Assembly: GCF_032362555.1 (NCBI RefSeq)
Contig: NC_083506.1
Location: 4,883,501 to 4,947,500 of the forward strand
Length of the DNA stretch: 64,000 bases
Origin: Amyelois transitella
Lineage: Eukaryota > Arthropoda > Insecta > Lepidoptera > Pyralidae
Direction: 5' to 3'
Shown piece by piece: positions 49,741 to 59,992 of this stretch; position 1 is the stretch's first letter, and every line of letters begins with the position of its first letter. A program made the position numbers and the translations under genes. The notes beneath the pieces are model-generated. The model worked only from the letters and a program-made list of their open reading frames with translations. It was not told where the DNA came from and searched no databases.

Positions 49741-50356
49741 CAGTAAAAGCTCCCTATTCGCGCTTCCGTCATTCGCGTTTTCACTATTCGCGGTTTAAAA
49801 AAATGCAACCCAATTTCCTTATTCGCGGCTAAAAATTTCTTTATTCGCGGATCTAAAATTTCGTACAAAATTCCAATAGGTGTTTAAGGCAATATCTTTT
49901 GCAAGTGTCGTCAAATGGTACCGCCAACTTTGTCGCATTTGCCGCAAACAACGCGGTTGGCGTTTTTGAAAATGTAAACAAACAGAAGAAAGCAACCTTA
50001 TTTCTGAAAAAATAAAGTATATTTTTTAATGATGTTGTCCCGTTCTTTGGTAAAAGCCGCTTTGCCTATTTTATTGTTTTATCTTTCACATTCGTTACAA
50101 AAATTGTGATCGAGTCTCTTCTGCTCTCTTCGTAATAAATAATGTCAACTAAAAAAATTGAGAAACGCGTTTCTACACGAAAAAAATCTCTGTTACCGCT
50201 TAAAGTGAAAATAGAAATGCTTGATCGTTTACGCCTTGGAGAGTATCTAGGAACGTATCCCCATAAACCCATATAAATTACCATTCTGTATTCACGGTTT
50301 CTGTATTCGCGGTATATTTATGGAACATATACCCCGCGAATAAAGAGATTTTACTG
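49741..50356 (+). mobile_element. Tc1/mariner-pogo (Tigger-like) element, internally deleted
   Basis: The TA target duplication at 49739-49740 and 50357-50358 flanks inverted ends: CAGTAAAAGCTCCCTATTCG on the left, and the right-end complement CAGTAAAATCTCTTTATTCG. Both subterminal regions hold repeated TATTCGCGG units (49755-49856 and 50308-50340), plausible transposase-binding sites. It is 616 bp and contains only the first codons of a transposase. Confidence 0.8.
50142..50276 (+). pseudogene. Transposase N-terminus, Tigger/CENP-B-type, truncated
   Basis: The ATG opens a 44-residue frame, MSTKKIEKRVSTRKKSLLPL followed by KVKIEMLDRLRLGEYLGTY, which resembles the start of the CENP-B/pogo N-terminal helix-turn-helix (basic run, then an LK-K-EMLDRL-G-Y pattern). 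It stops at TAA in the deletion junction region. The rest of the HTH and the DDE catalytic domain are missing, so it cannot transpose itself. Confidence 0.6.
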
Positions 50357-50358
50357 TA

Positions 50359-51200
50359 CGTGATTACATTTGAAATGTGCTACCTCCGTTTTGACGAAAT
50401 AACCTATCGAGAAAATTATTTCAACATTATGAATTATTTATACTTGAGTTAATAATACTCCTACGTAGGTAACTATATCTATTTATTTGCCTATCTGTTT
50501 TGCGGAACTATTACCTCACTTTTTATCGTATATAATTTTACTTTAATAAATACCGTTCTATTAAAATATTTTTTCGACTTTATGATAATATGGTTACACT
50601 AGATTAATAGATATGTGTTTATTCCCTTAGTTACTTTTTACGACAAATCACGATGTAAAGTTAGGTATATCTGTCTTTTTTGTTTTCCGTAAACAGTTGC
50701 CTAAAACGGCAATATCTTAAATCTCAACCCTGTAAATGTTAAGTTATTGTTTCATCACGCGCATAAAAGGTAATCCTCAAGGCTGAAGTCTTTACGAGTT
50801 TAACCCTTACAACGACTTTTGAAGCTGGGACTTGGAATTAATAACCAGTAGCTTCATAAATGCCGGGGTAAGAGCAATAAAAGGCAATGAATAAATAATG
50901 GCCCCAAGAAATGATACAGATTACATAGTCTGCAAAATAAGGCCATCTTATTATTAAACACCTCGTATTTTTACTTTAAAGGAAGAATCAAAAATATTTT
51001 TGAAGTTAAGCGCTTGTGTGCATAATTCTTTCATACATAAGTACCTGTTTATTTACATAAAATCGGAATGTCTGTTTCACTAGTACGGCTAAACGGATTG
51101 ATAGATTTTTTGTAAAATCTGAATGGAAAACATTTTTTCGCGACCAAAGTACCAAAGAATGACTTGTGTTAATGTATTCCGAATAACGAATAATAATAAC
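50359..51200. other. Intergenic tract
   Basis: AT-rich unique sequence with no gene or repeat recognised. Confidence 0.4.
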
Positions 51201-51375
51201 GAATCCCGGTCAGGGCATGATGAGAAAAGAACTTTTTCTGATTGGCCTGGGTCTTGGATGTTTATCTATATAAGTATTTATTATAAAATATAGTATCGTT
51301 GAGTTAGTATCTCGTAACACAAGTCTCGAACTTACTTCGAGGCTAACTCAATCTGTGTAATTTGTCCCGTATAAT
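51201..51375 (+). repeat. SINE family C, 5'-truncated copy
   Basis: It begins CGAATCCCGGTCAGGGCATG, the end of a tRNA-like head (B box remnant), and proceeds through CCTGGGTCTTGGATGTTTAT to CTTACTTCGAGGCTAACTC. It gives the sense orientation of the family. Confidence 0.65.
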
Positions 51376-51654
51376 ATTTATATTTATTCAATCTGACGGA
51401 AATTTCTTACATTGGTTTTATATTACATTTTTCTTTAATTTGCTAGATTCACTAGCACATAAGCATGCACTAAATCATATAATTATAATATAATATCTAA
51501 GGGAATGAGATCGTGATAGATAAACCTATTTTCTGTTTAATACGGACAAGTCGGTCGCTTTCAGTAGCGTCCGTGTTCGACTTAAAAACGTGCCCATTCC
51601 ATGTTTCGAATACTATGGAGGTCTCACATACTTACCTACATTAGTCTGATTTGA

Positions 51655-51790
51655 CCCAACTAATGCTCCATAGTGAGTGATTATATCGTGAGGAAGCTTT
51701 TATGTTTAGGACCTACTTAATCCAGGATCGTGTTCAGAAGCGGACCTCAAGCTCCTGTCCAGAGAGACACAACCCGGGCCCGGATTCCGC
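51655..51790 (+). repeat. SINE family A fragment, diverged
   Basis: It carries CTACTTAATCCAGGATCGTG and CAAGCTCCTGTCCAGAGAG, matching the fragment at 58503-58690 more closely than the full copy. It may be a subfamily. Confidence 0.5.
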
Positions 51791-52764
51791 GAAAAATGGA
51801 GTTAAAATAAAACACTTAGTGAAAGTAACTCATAAAGCATTATAATGATACAAAATTATGCACCACTCGTGTACTAACTCCGCTTCACAAATTGGACCTT
51901 CGGTTATGAATATTTACATGAATATAGCATTTAGATCCCCACCCCATTGAATTGCTAATTATTTTTCCTAAGGCTACAAAGTTACTGCCTGCCCGAAATG
52001 CAACGTAATAAAGAACATTAATAAATAATAAGGTCCTATATAATGCCAAAAAGTATAGTAATATATTGAAAAATAAATCTATTTTGTATCTATTCAGTAG
52101 ACATTGTTCTAATAATTAAACTCCCTAGGCTACTCGGAGCAGCAGTAAATAAGTAAACTTAATTAATATCTTTATTAAGCCTGGCAATATTCGTTGATAC
52201 AATAATGGAAGGGTTGCAGTAACCCTCCCTTAAAGGAAAGCAAGATTAAAATGCCATCTTTCCGGCTGCCTTAAAATAGAAGGGTAAGGCCGTAAATTTT
52301 GCCACTATTTGAAAAAAAAATATGTCCCACATTTTGACTGCATATATAAAAGACTAATGCTAGTAATTTGTTACTAAGGTACTCATAATATATTTTGTAG
52401 CTCTTATCTCTACATAATTTAATTTCAAAAGTTCAAACACTTCAATACTTTAACTTCTAGAGTGTGTTCAACTTGGCCAGTCCTCCAAATTTTGCAAAAA
52501 TCGCGTTGTCTTTTTTATCATCCAAATACTAGAGAACTACAAAACTCGTAGTATATTTATTGAATGTCAAGTTTACAAGAACTTAACCTACAGAACGCAA
52601 AACTAAGCAGCCAATTAATAATATGAGATTATTTAAAATAAGTAGATTTAATTTTTTTATCGCAATTTAAATGTTTGTCCCCGTATTTTTGCTTATATGT
52701 TACAATTTTGTATGTTACCACAATTTCACCTCTAATTAAGGTAAAACATTTTGGTAATATTTTG

Positions 52765-52783
52765 TATCGATACTGGCAACACT
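52765..52783 (+). promoter_or_regulatory. Promoter-like motifs inside the TIR element
   Basis: TATCGATA (DRE-type motif, 52765-52772) and TGGCAACACT (52774-52783) stand 10-28 nt before an ATG in the context CCATGG. In insects, DRE and TGG-ACACT-type motifs mark TATA-less promoters. Function here is inferred. Confidence 0.35.
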
Positions 52784-52792
52784 TAAGTGTCC

Positions 52793-52848
52793 ATGGACAA
52801 AAAGAAAAAAAAAAACCATTTTGTTTACTGTGGTGGGTTTGACAAAAA
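52793..52848 (+). CDS. Candidate first exon of TIR-element gene
   Basis: ATG followed by a lysine-rich stretch and then NHFVYCGGFDKK, ending at AAAAA|GTGAGT, a good splice donor. The A-rich run could hide an indel. The phase does not match the coding block at 53278 without a further exon or a frame change, so linkage is unproven. Confidence 0.3.
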
Positions 52849-53277
52849 GTGAGTGCAGGTGTGTGTCGTCATTCGGGATTTATTCGATTTCAAAGGTAAA
52901 GAATTGGTTTATTACTCCTATTTTCATGTGAAAGTATTATTTAGTGAATAAGTTATGCAGGAGCCGTGTTTTGTTTTAAATTTAGCTCGAATGATCGAGT
53001 TATGGTAAATTATAACCAAAAAAATCTTGCTTCTGCGTTACTTCTAGGTTACTGCTATGTTATCTGTAACATTGATTGTATGTTTCGTAACGTTTAAGTG
53101 TTGTAAGGATTCGTACATAGACTCGTGCAATAGGCTACGACTCATTTAATTTCATATATTAAATAAGTATTTCCTGTAGTTAATGGCTTAGGAAAACAAA
53201 ATATTATTATTATTTTAATCATTAAAAGTGCAAGATGAATTTTGAAATCCAATTTATAAAATGTGTTTTTTATAGAA

Positions 53278-53645
53278 GGAAGCGAGCAGAACGATGAAGA
53301 ACTTGGCAGCACGGTTAGAGAGAATAATGAAAATGAAGGGAATTATTTAAGTTTCAACATAAAAGATTCGTTATGGTTAGATAATTTGAATGAAAAACGT
53401 GGAAGTATTATATTGGATTTGTTGAGATCATAGAATTTAAAAATGACGAAACATATTACAAAATAATTTTTTTTTTAAATGTTAAGATTTCAAATAATTC
53501 TGTAAAATTCTTAGTGCAAAGAAAGTTAGATCTTGATTCTGTGACCACAATTTCTATAGTAAAAAAGATAAATTTGATTCAGTTAGAGACAGATTCAAAA
53601 GAATATTATCTGCAAAATGATGAAGATACTGTATTTTTTATTTAA
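53278..53645 (+). pseudogene. Unrecognised coding remnant of the TIR element, one frame break
   Basis: The acceptor TTTTTTATAG at about 53266-53275 leads into an open frame rich in acidic residues (GSEQNDEELGSTVRENNENE) that stops at 53431-53433. An overlapping frame opened at 53394 runs 83 residues to TAA at 53645, with YYIGFVEIIEFKNDETYYK and ending NDEDTVFFI. The two would join through a single-base change in the AAAAA run at 53393-53397. I know no family with this sequence. It could be a decayed transposase segment, an accessory protein, or captured host sequence. Confidence 0.4.
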
Positions 53646-53791
53646 ATATTTTAAATCATTTGTTAGTTGACATAAGTAAAAGTGGTTACCTAGTTCCTTT
53701 TTTGTGATTTTATTGATTAATTAGTACACATTGTGTTTTAAGTACCTATTTAATGAATAGACATTTTAGAAGATTTCATTGTTTTTTATTT

Positions 53792-54114
53792 GCTTCTTCT
53801 TTTTCTTAGTCGTATTCCTCATGGCTGAGAAGTCGTGATCATTATATGGATTTCAATGAAACACACACAACGACTTTCTTGGCAATATTAATAGAGTGGT
53901 TTGCCATTGCCTTCTCCATTTCACACACTAACTGATAAATAATCGACTAATGTGACTTCCTCACGATGTTTTCCTTCACCGGAAGCAAGTGGTGGTCATG
54001 AAAAGTACTAAACGTAAGTCAGATTAGCATACAAACTCATGTGGCTCGAGTAGGATTCGAACCCGGGACATTTCGATCACCAGGCGGACGTCTTAACCAC
54101 TAGACCACCACCGC
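53792..54114 (-). mobile_element. tRNA-derived SINE family B, nested in the TIR element
   Basis: On the minus strand the head GCGGTGGTGGTCTAGTGGTT (A box) and CGGGTTCGAATCC (B box) at tRNA spacing is followed by GAAGGAAAACATCGTGAGGA, GGCAATGGCAAACCACTC and a tail TACGACTAAGAAAAAGAAGA. The acceptor ends do not pair, so it is not a working tRNA. The core ACATCGTGAGGAA is shared with family A. Confidence 0.75.
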
Positions 54115-54778
54115 TTCATTTCATTTATATGCTTAGTTCTTACATAAGGTTAATAGATACCCTGGCCCGTACGCCCGTACATACATTTTGTTTTGGAACA
54201 TTGCATTAACTTCGTTTGTGTTTCTCAGAATACATTTGCTTCTCCAATTCCTATGGAATTGTGCTTGCCATTACAATCGTACGTTAGTATAATTTTCAGT
54301 ACTTTACGAAAATATTATGAAATTTGAAAAAAAAAAATTAATAAAAAAAAGAGGCAGTACTTCTGAACTCGACCTTACACTCTTTACTCGTTACTTTCGT
54401 GTTACTTATACGTTACCATAACATAGAAGTATCTATGTTACTCTATGTTACTAAGTGGCAAAATCTACGGCCTTACCCAGAAACGAATATTTGAATTAAA
54501 GGTATATTTATGTACGAATGTACATAATATAGCTTAATACAAAAGTTAATTTTGACTAAGTTCATGTTATGTAAGCATTATAAAAAATTTAGAATCACAA
54601 TAGTGATTATTCAAAACTAGCAACAAAGCGCTACAGTGCAATACACCTATTGGTTTCAAAAAGTACCTTGCAGTCGGCGTCCAAATGACCAGTCTCGGTT
54701 CCAACAAAACTCATATCAAGATGTAAGTAGGTACTGAAAATACTTAAAAGATTTTTAATATTTAAAAGAAAAAGGAGG

Positions 54779-54818
54779 TACGTAGGTACCTACGTATGTT
54801 GTAGGTACATGTACCTAC
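54779..54818. repeat. Two adjacent 18-bp perfect palindromes
   Basis: TACGTAGGTACCTACGTA at 54779-54796 and GTAGGTACATGTACCTAC at 54801-54818. Both are built from the GTAGGTA unit common in lepidopteran DNA. Confidence 0.7.
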
Positions 54819-55039
54819 ATTCATAATTTTGTAATTCCCACGAAAAATTCAAACCGCAACATTCTTGACGTCACTTTCTGTATGAAACCTGCAAAATCAT
54901 GCATCATCTATGATATTATATTAAAACCCCAAAATGATTCGATTCTTACATTGACACCATAAACAAACTTTCAAACAGTGATCGTTTAGTTTCGTAGGTA
55001 ATATACCTGTTGCACGCGATCCAAGCCCATAAAGCCCTA

Positions 55040-55258
55040 ATACATACATAAATGAATGTGGTCATGTAATATTTTTTGTGCATCTTGAAAATAAAAAAAT
55101 TGACAATGTGAACTGACAGTGACAGTGTCTATCATTGTCATTATAATTTTAAGGTTAGGTGTTTATAAACAGCAACAGCGATAATTCCTAATCGCAAGTG
55201 GCTTTCTTCAATTAATTACTTTATTATTTCACGCATAAGAAATAAACAGAAATTAACT
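55040..55258 (+). promoter_or_regulatory. Probable QTRT2 5' UTR and promoter region
   Basis: It contains GACAGTGACAGTGTCTATCA near 55116 and AAGGTTAGGTG near 55152. No TATA box is evident, as expected for a housekeeping gene. The exact start site is not determined. Confidence 0.35.
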
Positions 55259-55375
55259 ATGCGCTTTATAATAAATCAAGCTGGTTGTGGGAGCGAGCGC
55301 GTGGGTAGTTTGATAGGATTTATGAAATCACCGAGTACTGTCTTAGAAACACCGACATCCGCACTTATCACGCAG
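55259..55375 (+). CDS. QTRT2: QTRT2 exon 1 (residues 1-39)
   Basis: It begins [20 protein letters not shown] and ends CAG|GTTAGT, phase 0. It is too short to stand out as an open frame, but it joins in frame and matches the expected family N-terminus in length. Confidence 0.88.
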
Positions 55376-58300
55376 GTTAGTTTTTAATATCTGAAAATTT
55401 CGCTAGTTGCTGGCACGCTCAATCAGCACTATGCTGTAACTTACTAGAATTTTTTTGTAATTTTCAATTAAAGCCAACTCAATCCCTGATACAAAAGCAT
55501 ACTATAGCCTTATATACCAGAAATCTTAAAATAATTAACAGCGAAATTGCGAAGGAAATCCAGTACTTGTAAGTTATTACTCCCACTAGCTCTCATACTC
55601 ACCTAATTGGCATGTAGGTATTGTTATTCAACTGTTTCTTTCATAATTGTTTTAGAGTGCAAGTGTAGTACATTTGACTGCAGAAGTACTTGAGAAAGTA
55701 TTCCCAAACCCTAAGTTACTGTGGGTGCCATTGTCTAAATCCATCCATCTTGAAACTGGTCTGAAGGCTCAAGGGGAAGGAGTGGCCAAGTTTGCTGGTG
55801 TCACAAACCATTTCACTTGCACAACATTCCAGAATATTGGTGAAGTTACACCATCTGGACATTTTGAGCCTGATAAAGTGCCACTGTGGTCAAGGAATGG
55901 GAAGAAAATGATTTCTGCTGACAGGTAAAAATTGTACCTTTTAATAATTATGCAGGCAGGTTTTATTCCTACAAACCAAAACCATAACTGTCAGGTTTCT
56001 CTGCCATAGAAGTCACTATTTTCTTATTGGTATCTGCATATTAATGTCATCTTTATTTATAAAGATTAAGATTAAAGGCGACTAAGGGATAGGCTTATAA
56101 ACTTGGGATTCTTCTTTTAGGCGATGGGCTAGCAACCCGTCACTATTTGAATCTCAATTATATCATTAAACCAAACAGCTGAACATGGCCTATCAGTCTT
56201 GTCAAGACTGTTGGCTCTGTCTACCCCGTAAGGGATAAAGACGTGATCATATGTATGTATGTTTATTTATCAATATAATGTATAAGTTATTTAAAGTGAT
56301 TGATAACATTTACAGATATATGGAACTGATGGCAATTTTCAAATCAGACATAATTTTGGCGATTGCAGATGGTCACACCCACCTTGATGAAGGGAATAAG
56401 AGACTTACCAAAGCTTTGGATAGGACATGTAAAATGTTGGATGTCTGTGTGGATCGATATAAGGCCTCGAAAGAATTTCGAAATAGTGCCCTTATCGGTA
56501 TGTATATTTTTGAGCTAAGTATTTTGCTTATTACACTTACACTTTAACTAGAAATAATTTGATTATATTTACAATTAGAAAGTTATATTAATATTATGTT
56601 GTTAGTAGTTGATCAACAAGAACTAATGTATGTTGGTAATAGGCCATTTCACTTGAATAAACAAGTCAATTCTGTTGCATTATTATGATTAAAGTTTGGT
56701 ATTTATGCTTTTTAAAATTAAATATTGACATAATTGTCATACTATTTTCAAAATAGAAAACATTTGCTTGAAATATAATACTTAGGACACAGCAACTAAT
56801 GGCACAAAGACAAAAAAAAACCTTTTGGAGAAATTAGGCAATTTTATTCCCAAATAAACAAAGTCCTGTGCAAAAGCTAGTATTGTTTTTCAATTTCACA
56901 TGACATACCCCTCATATATATATTTAATTTAGTAACCCCTTTTCATGAATGGGATGTTTAGTCTGAAATTCTTAATTCTAATTGGATAAAAATTTGGTGT
57001 TTAAAAACCCATGATTTAAACAACTGTATTTTTATACCCAGTTTTAAAATAATATGAGAAGTTTTTAAATATTCATTAACCATTCACACTTGCCTTTTAC
57101 ATATTATAAATGCAAGTTCATAAGGATGTATGTCAGTTACTCTTTCACTCTACTGGACGAATTTTAGTACCCAAGTAGAAATATACATACTTTTAACCTA
57201 GAATAACATAATAAAGGGAGGCAAGCACAGAGGTGCAGCTTTTAATTTATATACATATTTGCATAGGAGTAATATTTCTACCTATGTTAATATTTTCATC
57301 TAATAATTTACAGGTGTCATAGTAGCCTCAGGTTCCGAGAAGAGTTGTGAAGCCTGTATAAAGCACATACTCACCCATAAAGATACTTTGGGAGGTGTAG
57401 CATTACAAGGGTTGACAGATGGTACAACAGAAAGCTTGGCACCTCCTGTAGAGAAATTAGAGGAAATATTTAAAAGAGTTAGTGTAAGTAAACTTCAATC
57501 CCTTTAACTAAGTAAATTACCTTAAATCCTCCCCGGGCATGTGTAATAAAAAGATTGATGCTGATCAAGTTAAAAAAAGGCTAACATGCCTCTTGGTAAC
57601 TAAGCTACTTGTTAAGTGGACAGCGCAAAAAAACTTGATACTTACAGCAGATTTTGTTCTTACTTTTTAAGTTTACCTTCACACATTACTTTAATATTCT
57701 TACAGGATGCAATACCCAAAGACATGGTCCGAGTTGTAGAAGGTTCATGGAATCCAGCTATAGTAGTAACAGCAATCCAGCATGGCTGGGATGTTTTTGA
57801 TGGTTCCTACCCACTGAAATTGACGAATTCGGGCCAAGCATTAGTATTAAATTTCGATGTCAGTCAAAATAGTGAAGAATTGTGTATATTGGATATGGTT
57901 GATGAAGTGTGAGTATTAATTTATATTTTTTAGGAACAATCATAAATAGGTAAGAGTTTTTGTTTGAGAGACAAATGTTCTCTTACTACATAAAAGTATT
58001 CAAATGTTTATGACATTAATTGTGAATTTAAGTGTACAATTGTGTGTATACTCATCTGCTGCGATTGCAGGTATGATTCAAGACTCAATGTTTTCCTATT
58101 GTCAGGGTCACAGAGGTTACACTCAAGTTGTTTTGGGTAATGACCTGACTTTTCCACTTGTGGTTAAAGGTGCAGTCACGCTCCTCGCCACACTCATATT
58201 AAGTCTACATCCCCTTCCCTTACGGGGTTGACGATGACACTGTGCCTACCATCAGTTGTAATTGTAATACATTAACCAGTATTTACATTATTCCAAATAC

Positions 58301-59258
58301 TAACTACAGATTGTTAATTGTTTCAGGTATAAAGAAGATTTTCGGCCATTACTTGCGAACTGCGAGTGCTTAGCTTGTAAAAAACACACAAGAGCCTATA
58401 TTAGGCATCTTCTTAATACTAAGGAAATGTTGGCATCAGTATTACTCAGCATGTGAGTAGATTTTTTAAATGTATCTTTATAACGAACAATAATTTATAC
58501 TTGATAGACAAACCCACTCCAGAATCGTGGTCACAGGCGGACCCTGGGCTTCTTCCAGAGAGGTAAGGGAGCAATCTCAACTAACGTCATGGGTACTGAA
58601 ACACAAACAGTGCGCCGCGTGGTGGTCCCTCATCTCATTCCCATGGATATAACCGGGATTTACTCTAAGAGGAAGAAGCACTTTGATCGAGAAGAAGCGT
58701 CTTTGATCCTATAGATTCAAAATCTGTAGAAACGGAGTTCTACAACCCATAATGTAGTCGCTCATTGTTGGCATTTCTTTATAACTCATCTCATGTAATT
58801 AATAAGAAATTTTCATGTGATTGTTGTACATACTGAGATTGTGAAGACACCAACCATTCGAACCTTCGCTGTGTTATCAAGGCTTCAAACCGTTTTTAAC
58901 CGAATTAAAAAATGTACGAGATTTATCAATTCTAACTGAACATATTTTTATGAAAGAGGTTACTACTAAGGTTACATATATATATATACATATATTTAGA
59001 AGCTTTTTTATCTTAAACATACCATTTCCATCAATATTTACCCATTTGAATTTCAGACATAACCTCCATCACTTTGACCAGTTATTCCATCACGCCCGTC
59101 TTCACATCACATCGAATACATATGGTGACTTCAAACAGCATATTATAGACCAGTATGAAAAGTACAAACAATCTCAACTCAGAATAAGTGAGAAGAATGA
59201 AGAGGATGAAGGAAAACATAATAAGAAGCGTCGTGTGAATAATGGTGATATCTTGTAG
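55259..59258 (+). CDS. QTRT2: Queuine tRNA-ribosyltransferase accessory subunit 2, seven exons, intact
   Basis: The coding sequence joins 55259-55375, 55656-55924, 56316-56497, 57314-57483, 57706-57908, 58327-58452 and 59057-59258: 1269 nt, 422 residues plus TAG, all GT-AG and in phase. The QTRT1-QTRT2 heterodimer exchanges guanine for queuine at wobble position 34 of tRNA Asp, Asn, His and Tyr; QTRT2 is the non-catalytic partner, reported on the outer mitochondrial membrane in mammals. Seen here: the TGT-fold segment [20 protein letters not shown], the zinc ligands C326, C328, C331 in [19 protein letters not shown], and H357 in [15 protein letters not shown]. Length is close to the human protein (about 415). 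The C-terminal tail is acidic then basic (KKRR at 412-415). Introns contain a family D copy, a Helitron fragment and a SINE fragment. Confidence 0.94.
55656..55924 (+). CDS. QTRT2: QTRT2 exon 2 (residues 40-129)
   Basis: Acceptor TTTTAG, donor ACAG|GTAAAA. It contains [24 protein letters not shown] and ends GKKMISAD. Confidence 0.92.
56073..56265 (+). repeat. Family D repeat in QTRT2 intron 2
   Basis: From AAAGGCGACTAAGGGATAGG to GGATAAAGACGTGATCATAT and a TATG run. It is a 5'-truncated copy with the microsatellite tail preserved, in the gene's sense direction. Confidence 0.7.
56316..56497 (+). CDS. QTRT2: QTRT2 exon 3
   Basis: Acceptor TTTACAG, donor ATCG|GTATGT. It encodes [20 protein letters not shown] and the [20 protein letters not shown] helix region. 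Confidence 0.92.
57097..57240 (+). repeat. Helitron-like fragment in QTRT2 intron 3
   Basis: ATATTATAAATGCAAGTTCA and GTTACTCTTTCACTCTACTG resemble the first half of 40739-40943. It is diverged and truncated. Confidence 0.45.
57314..57483 (+). CDS. QTRT2: QTRT2 exon 4
   Basis: Acceptor TTTACAG, donor AGT|GTAAGT. It encodes [20 protein letters not shown] and [16 protein letters not shown]. It lies outside any long stand-alone ATG frame. Confidence 0.92.
57706..57908 (+). CDS. QTRT2: QTRT2 exon 5
   Basis: Acceptor TCTTACAG, donor GAAGT|GTGAGT. It encodes the barrel strand with [19 protein letters not shown]. The FD pair (277-278) sits where catalytic TGTs have FDCV-PTR; the following residues do not match the catalytic motif. 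Confidence 0.92.
58327..58452 (+). CDS. QTRT2: QTRT2 exon 6 (zinc-site exon)
   Basis: Acceptor TTTCAG, donor AGCAT|GTGAGT. It contains the three cysteine ligands of the zinc site and [20 protein letters not shown]. Confidence 0.93.
58503..58690 (+). repeat. SINE family A-like fragment in QTRT2 intron 6
   Basis: CCCACTCCAGAATCGTGGTC, GGGCTTCTTCCAGAGAG and a TTACTCTAAGAGGAAGAAGC tail match the subfamily seen at 51655-51790. Confidence 0.5.
59057..59258 (+). CDS. QTRT2: QTRT2 exon 7 (terminal)
   Basis: Acceptor AATTTCAG; the AT|A junction gives isoleucine, then [10 protein letters not shown] with the histidine zinc ligand. It ends NNGDIL then TAG. Frames on the minus strand here are shadows. 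Confidence 0.92.
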
Positions 59259-59986
59259 ATAGTTGGTAGATTGTAATTGATGTAGGTAGTTAGATTTAGA
59301 TCTTGTAGTCACAATTGAGTGAAGAATGATTGCCGAATGCAAACTGGTAATATTTTAATTATAAGTAATTGATGTAAAATATGATTGTAGAGTGAAGAAA
59401 GTTCGTTCCAACAGTATGTTCATATGCACATTTTTGTGTTTTCAACATATCACCATACAGTTTGACCTGCCTTATACAAAATATATATGCTGTGATTAAT
59501 GATTAAATCGCTGCAGACAATATAAAGTGGATGAGAAATGTCAGAAAACGGACTGAGAACACGCAATGAGGAGAAATTTCATACAATTGCAATTTCACGC
59601 AAAATCACGCCGTCTTTGTATAGGTATAATAAGAAATTTTGGTCTCAACACGTTCAATATCACTTTTTCGTCGGAAACTATGATAATGTCCAATTGAATG
59701 TTGATGCGATATGGTGGTTCTTTTCTCAAAAGTTTTTAAAATTAGTAGAACTGACATAATGTACTACTTAGTTGTACTTACATACAGCTTATGCCTCATA
59801 TTTTGCCTTGTCTATAATGATTTTGCATGATTTTTAATGTACCTAATAAGTCGTTAATCTTAAATTGTAGTAAGTATGTTTAATTTACAAGGTATAAATT
59901 TACCACATATTTGCAACAGATTAGTTACTCAAATGGCAGGTTACCAAGTATTAATTTTTTTCCACACAAAATTGGCAATTGAACGG

Positions 59987-59992
59987 AATAAA
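59987..59992 (+). terminator. Candidate QTRT2 polyadenylation signal
   Basis: AATAAA about 730 nt after the stop codon; another AATAAA follows near 60021. Earlier hexamers are not obvious. Chance occurrence is possible in AT-rich DNA. Confidence 0.35.

Larger units (their letters stand above)
52282..54478 (+). mobile_element. Unclassified 2.2-kb DNA element with 25-bp terminal inverted repeats
   Basis: The left end GGGTAAGGCCGTAAATTTTG (52282-52306 in full) and the right end 54454-54478 are reverse complements over 25 bp with one mismatch. The flanks repeat AGAA (52278-52281 and 54479-54482). Several GTAAC motifs cluster in the right subterminal region (54400-54450). Inside are promoter-like motifs, a short ATG-led exon candidate, a coding remnant, and a nested SINE (53792-54114). 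No DDE or other known transposase is recognised, so the superfamily is unknown. Confidence 0.65.

Noticed and set aside
54053..54114. Functional tRNA gene on the minus strand
   Set aside because: A and B boxes are good, but the two ends cannot form an acceptor stem and a SINE body follows.
59082..59342. 86-codon minus-strand frame
   Set aside because: It is a shadow of QTRT2 exon 7, whose sense frame is supported by splice phase and the zinc-ligand histidine.
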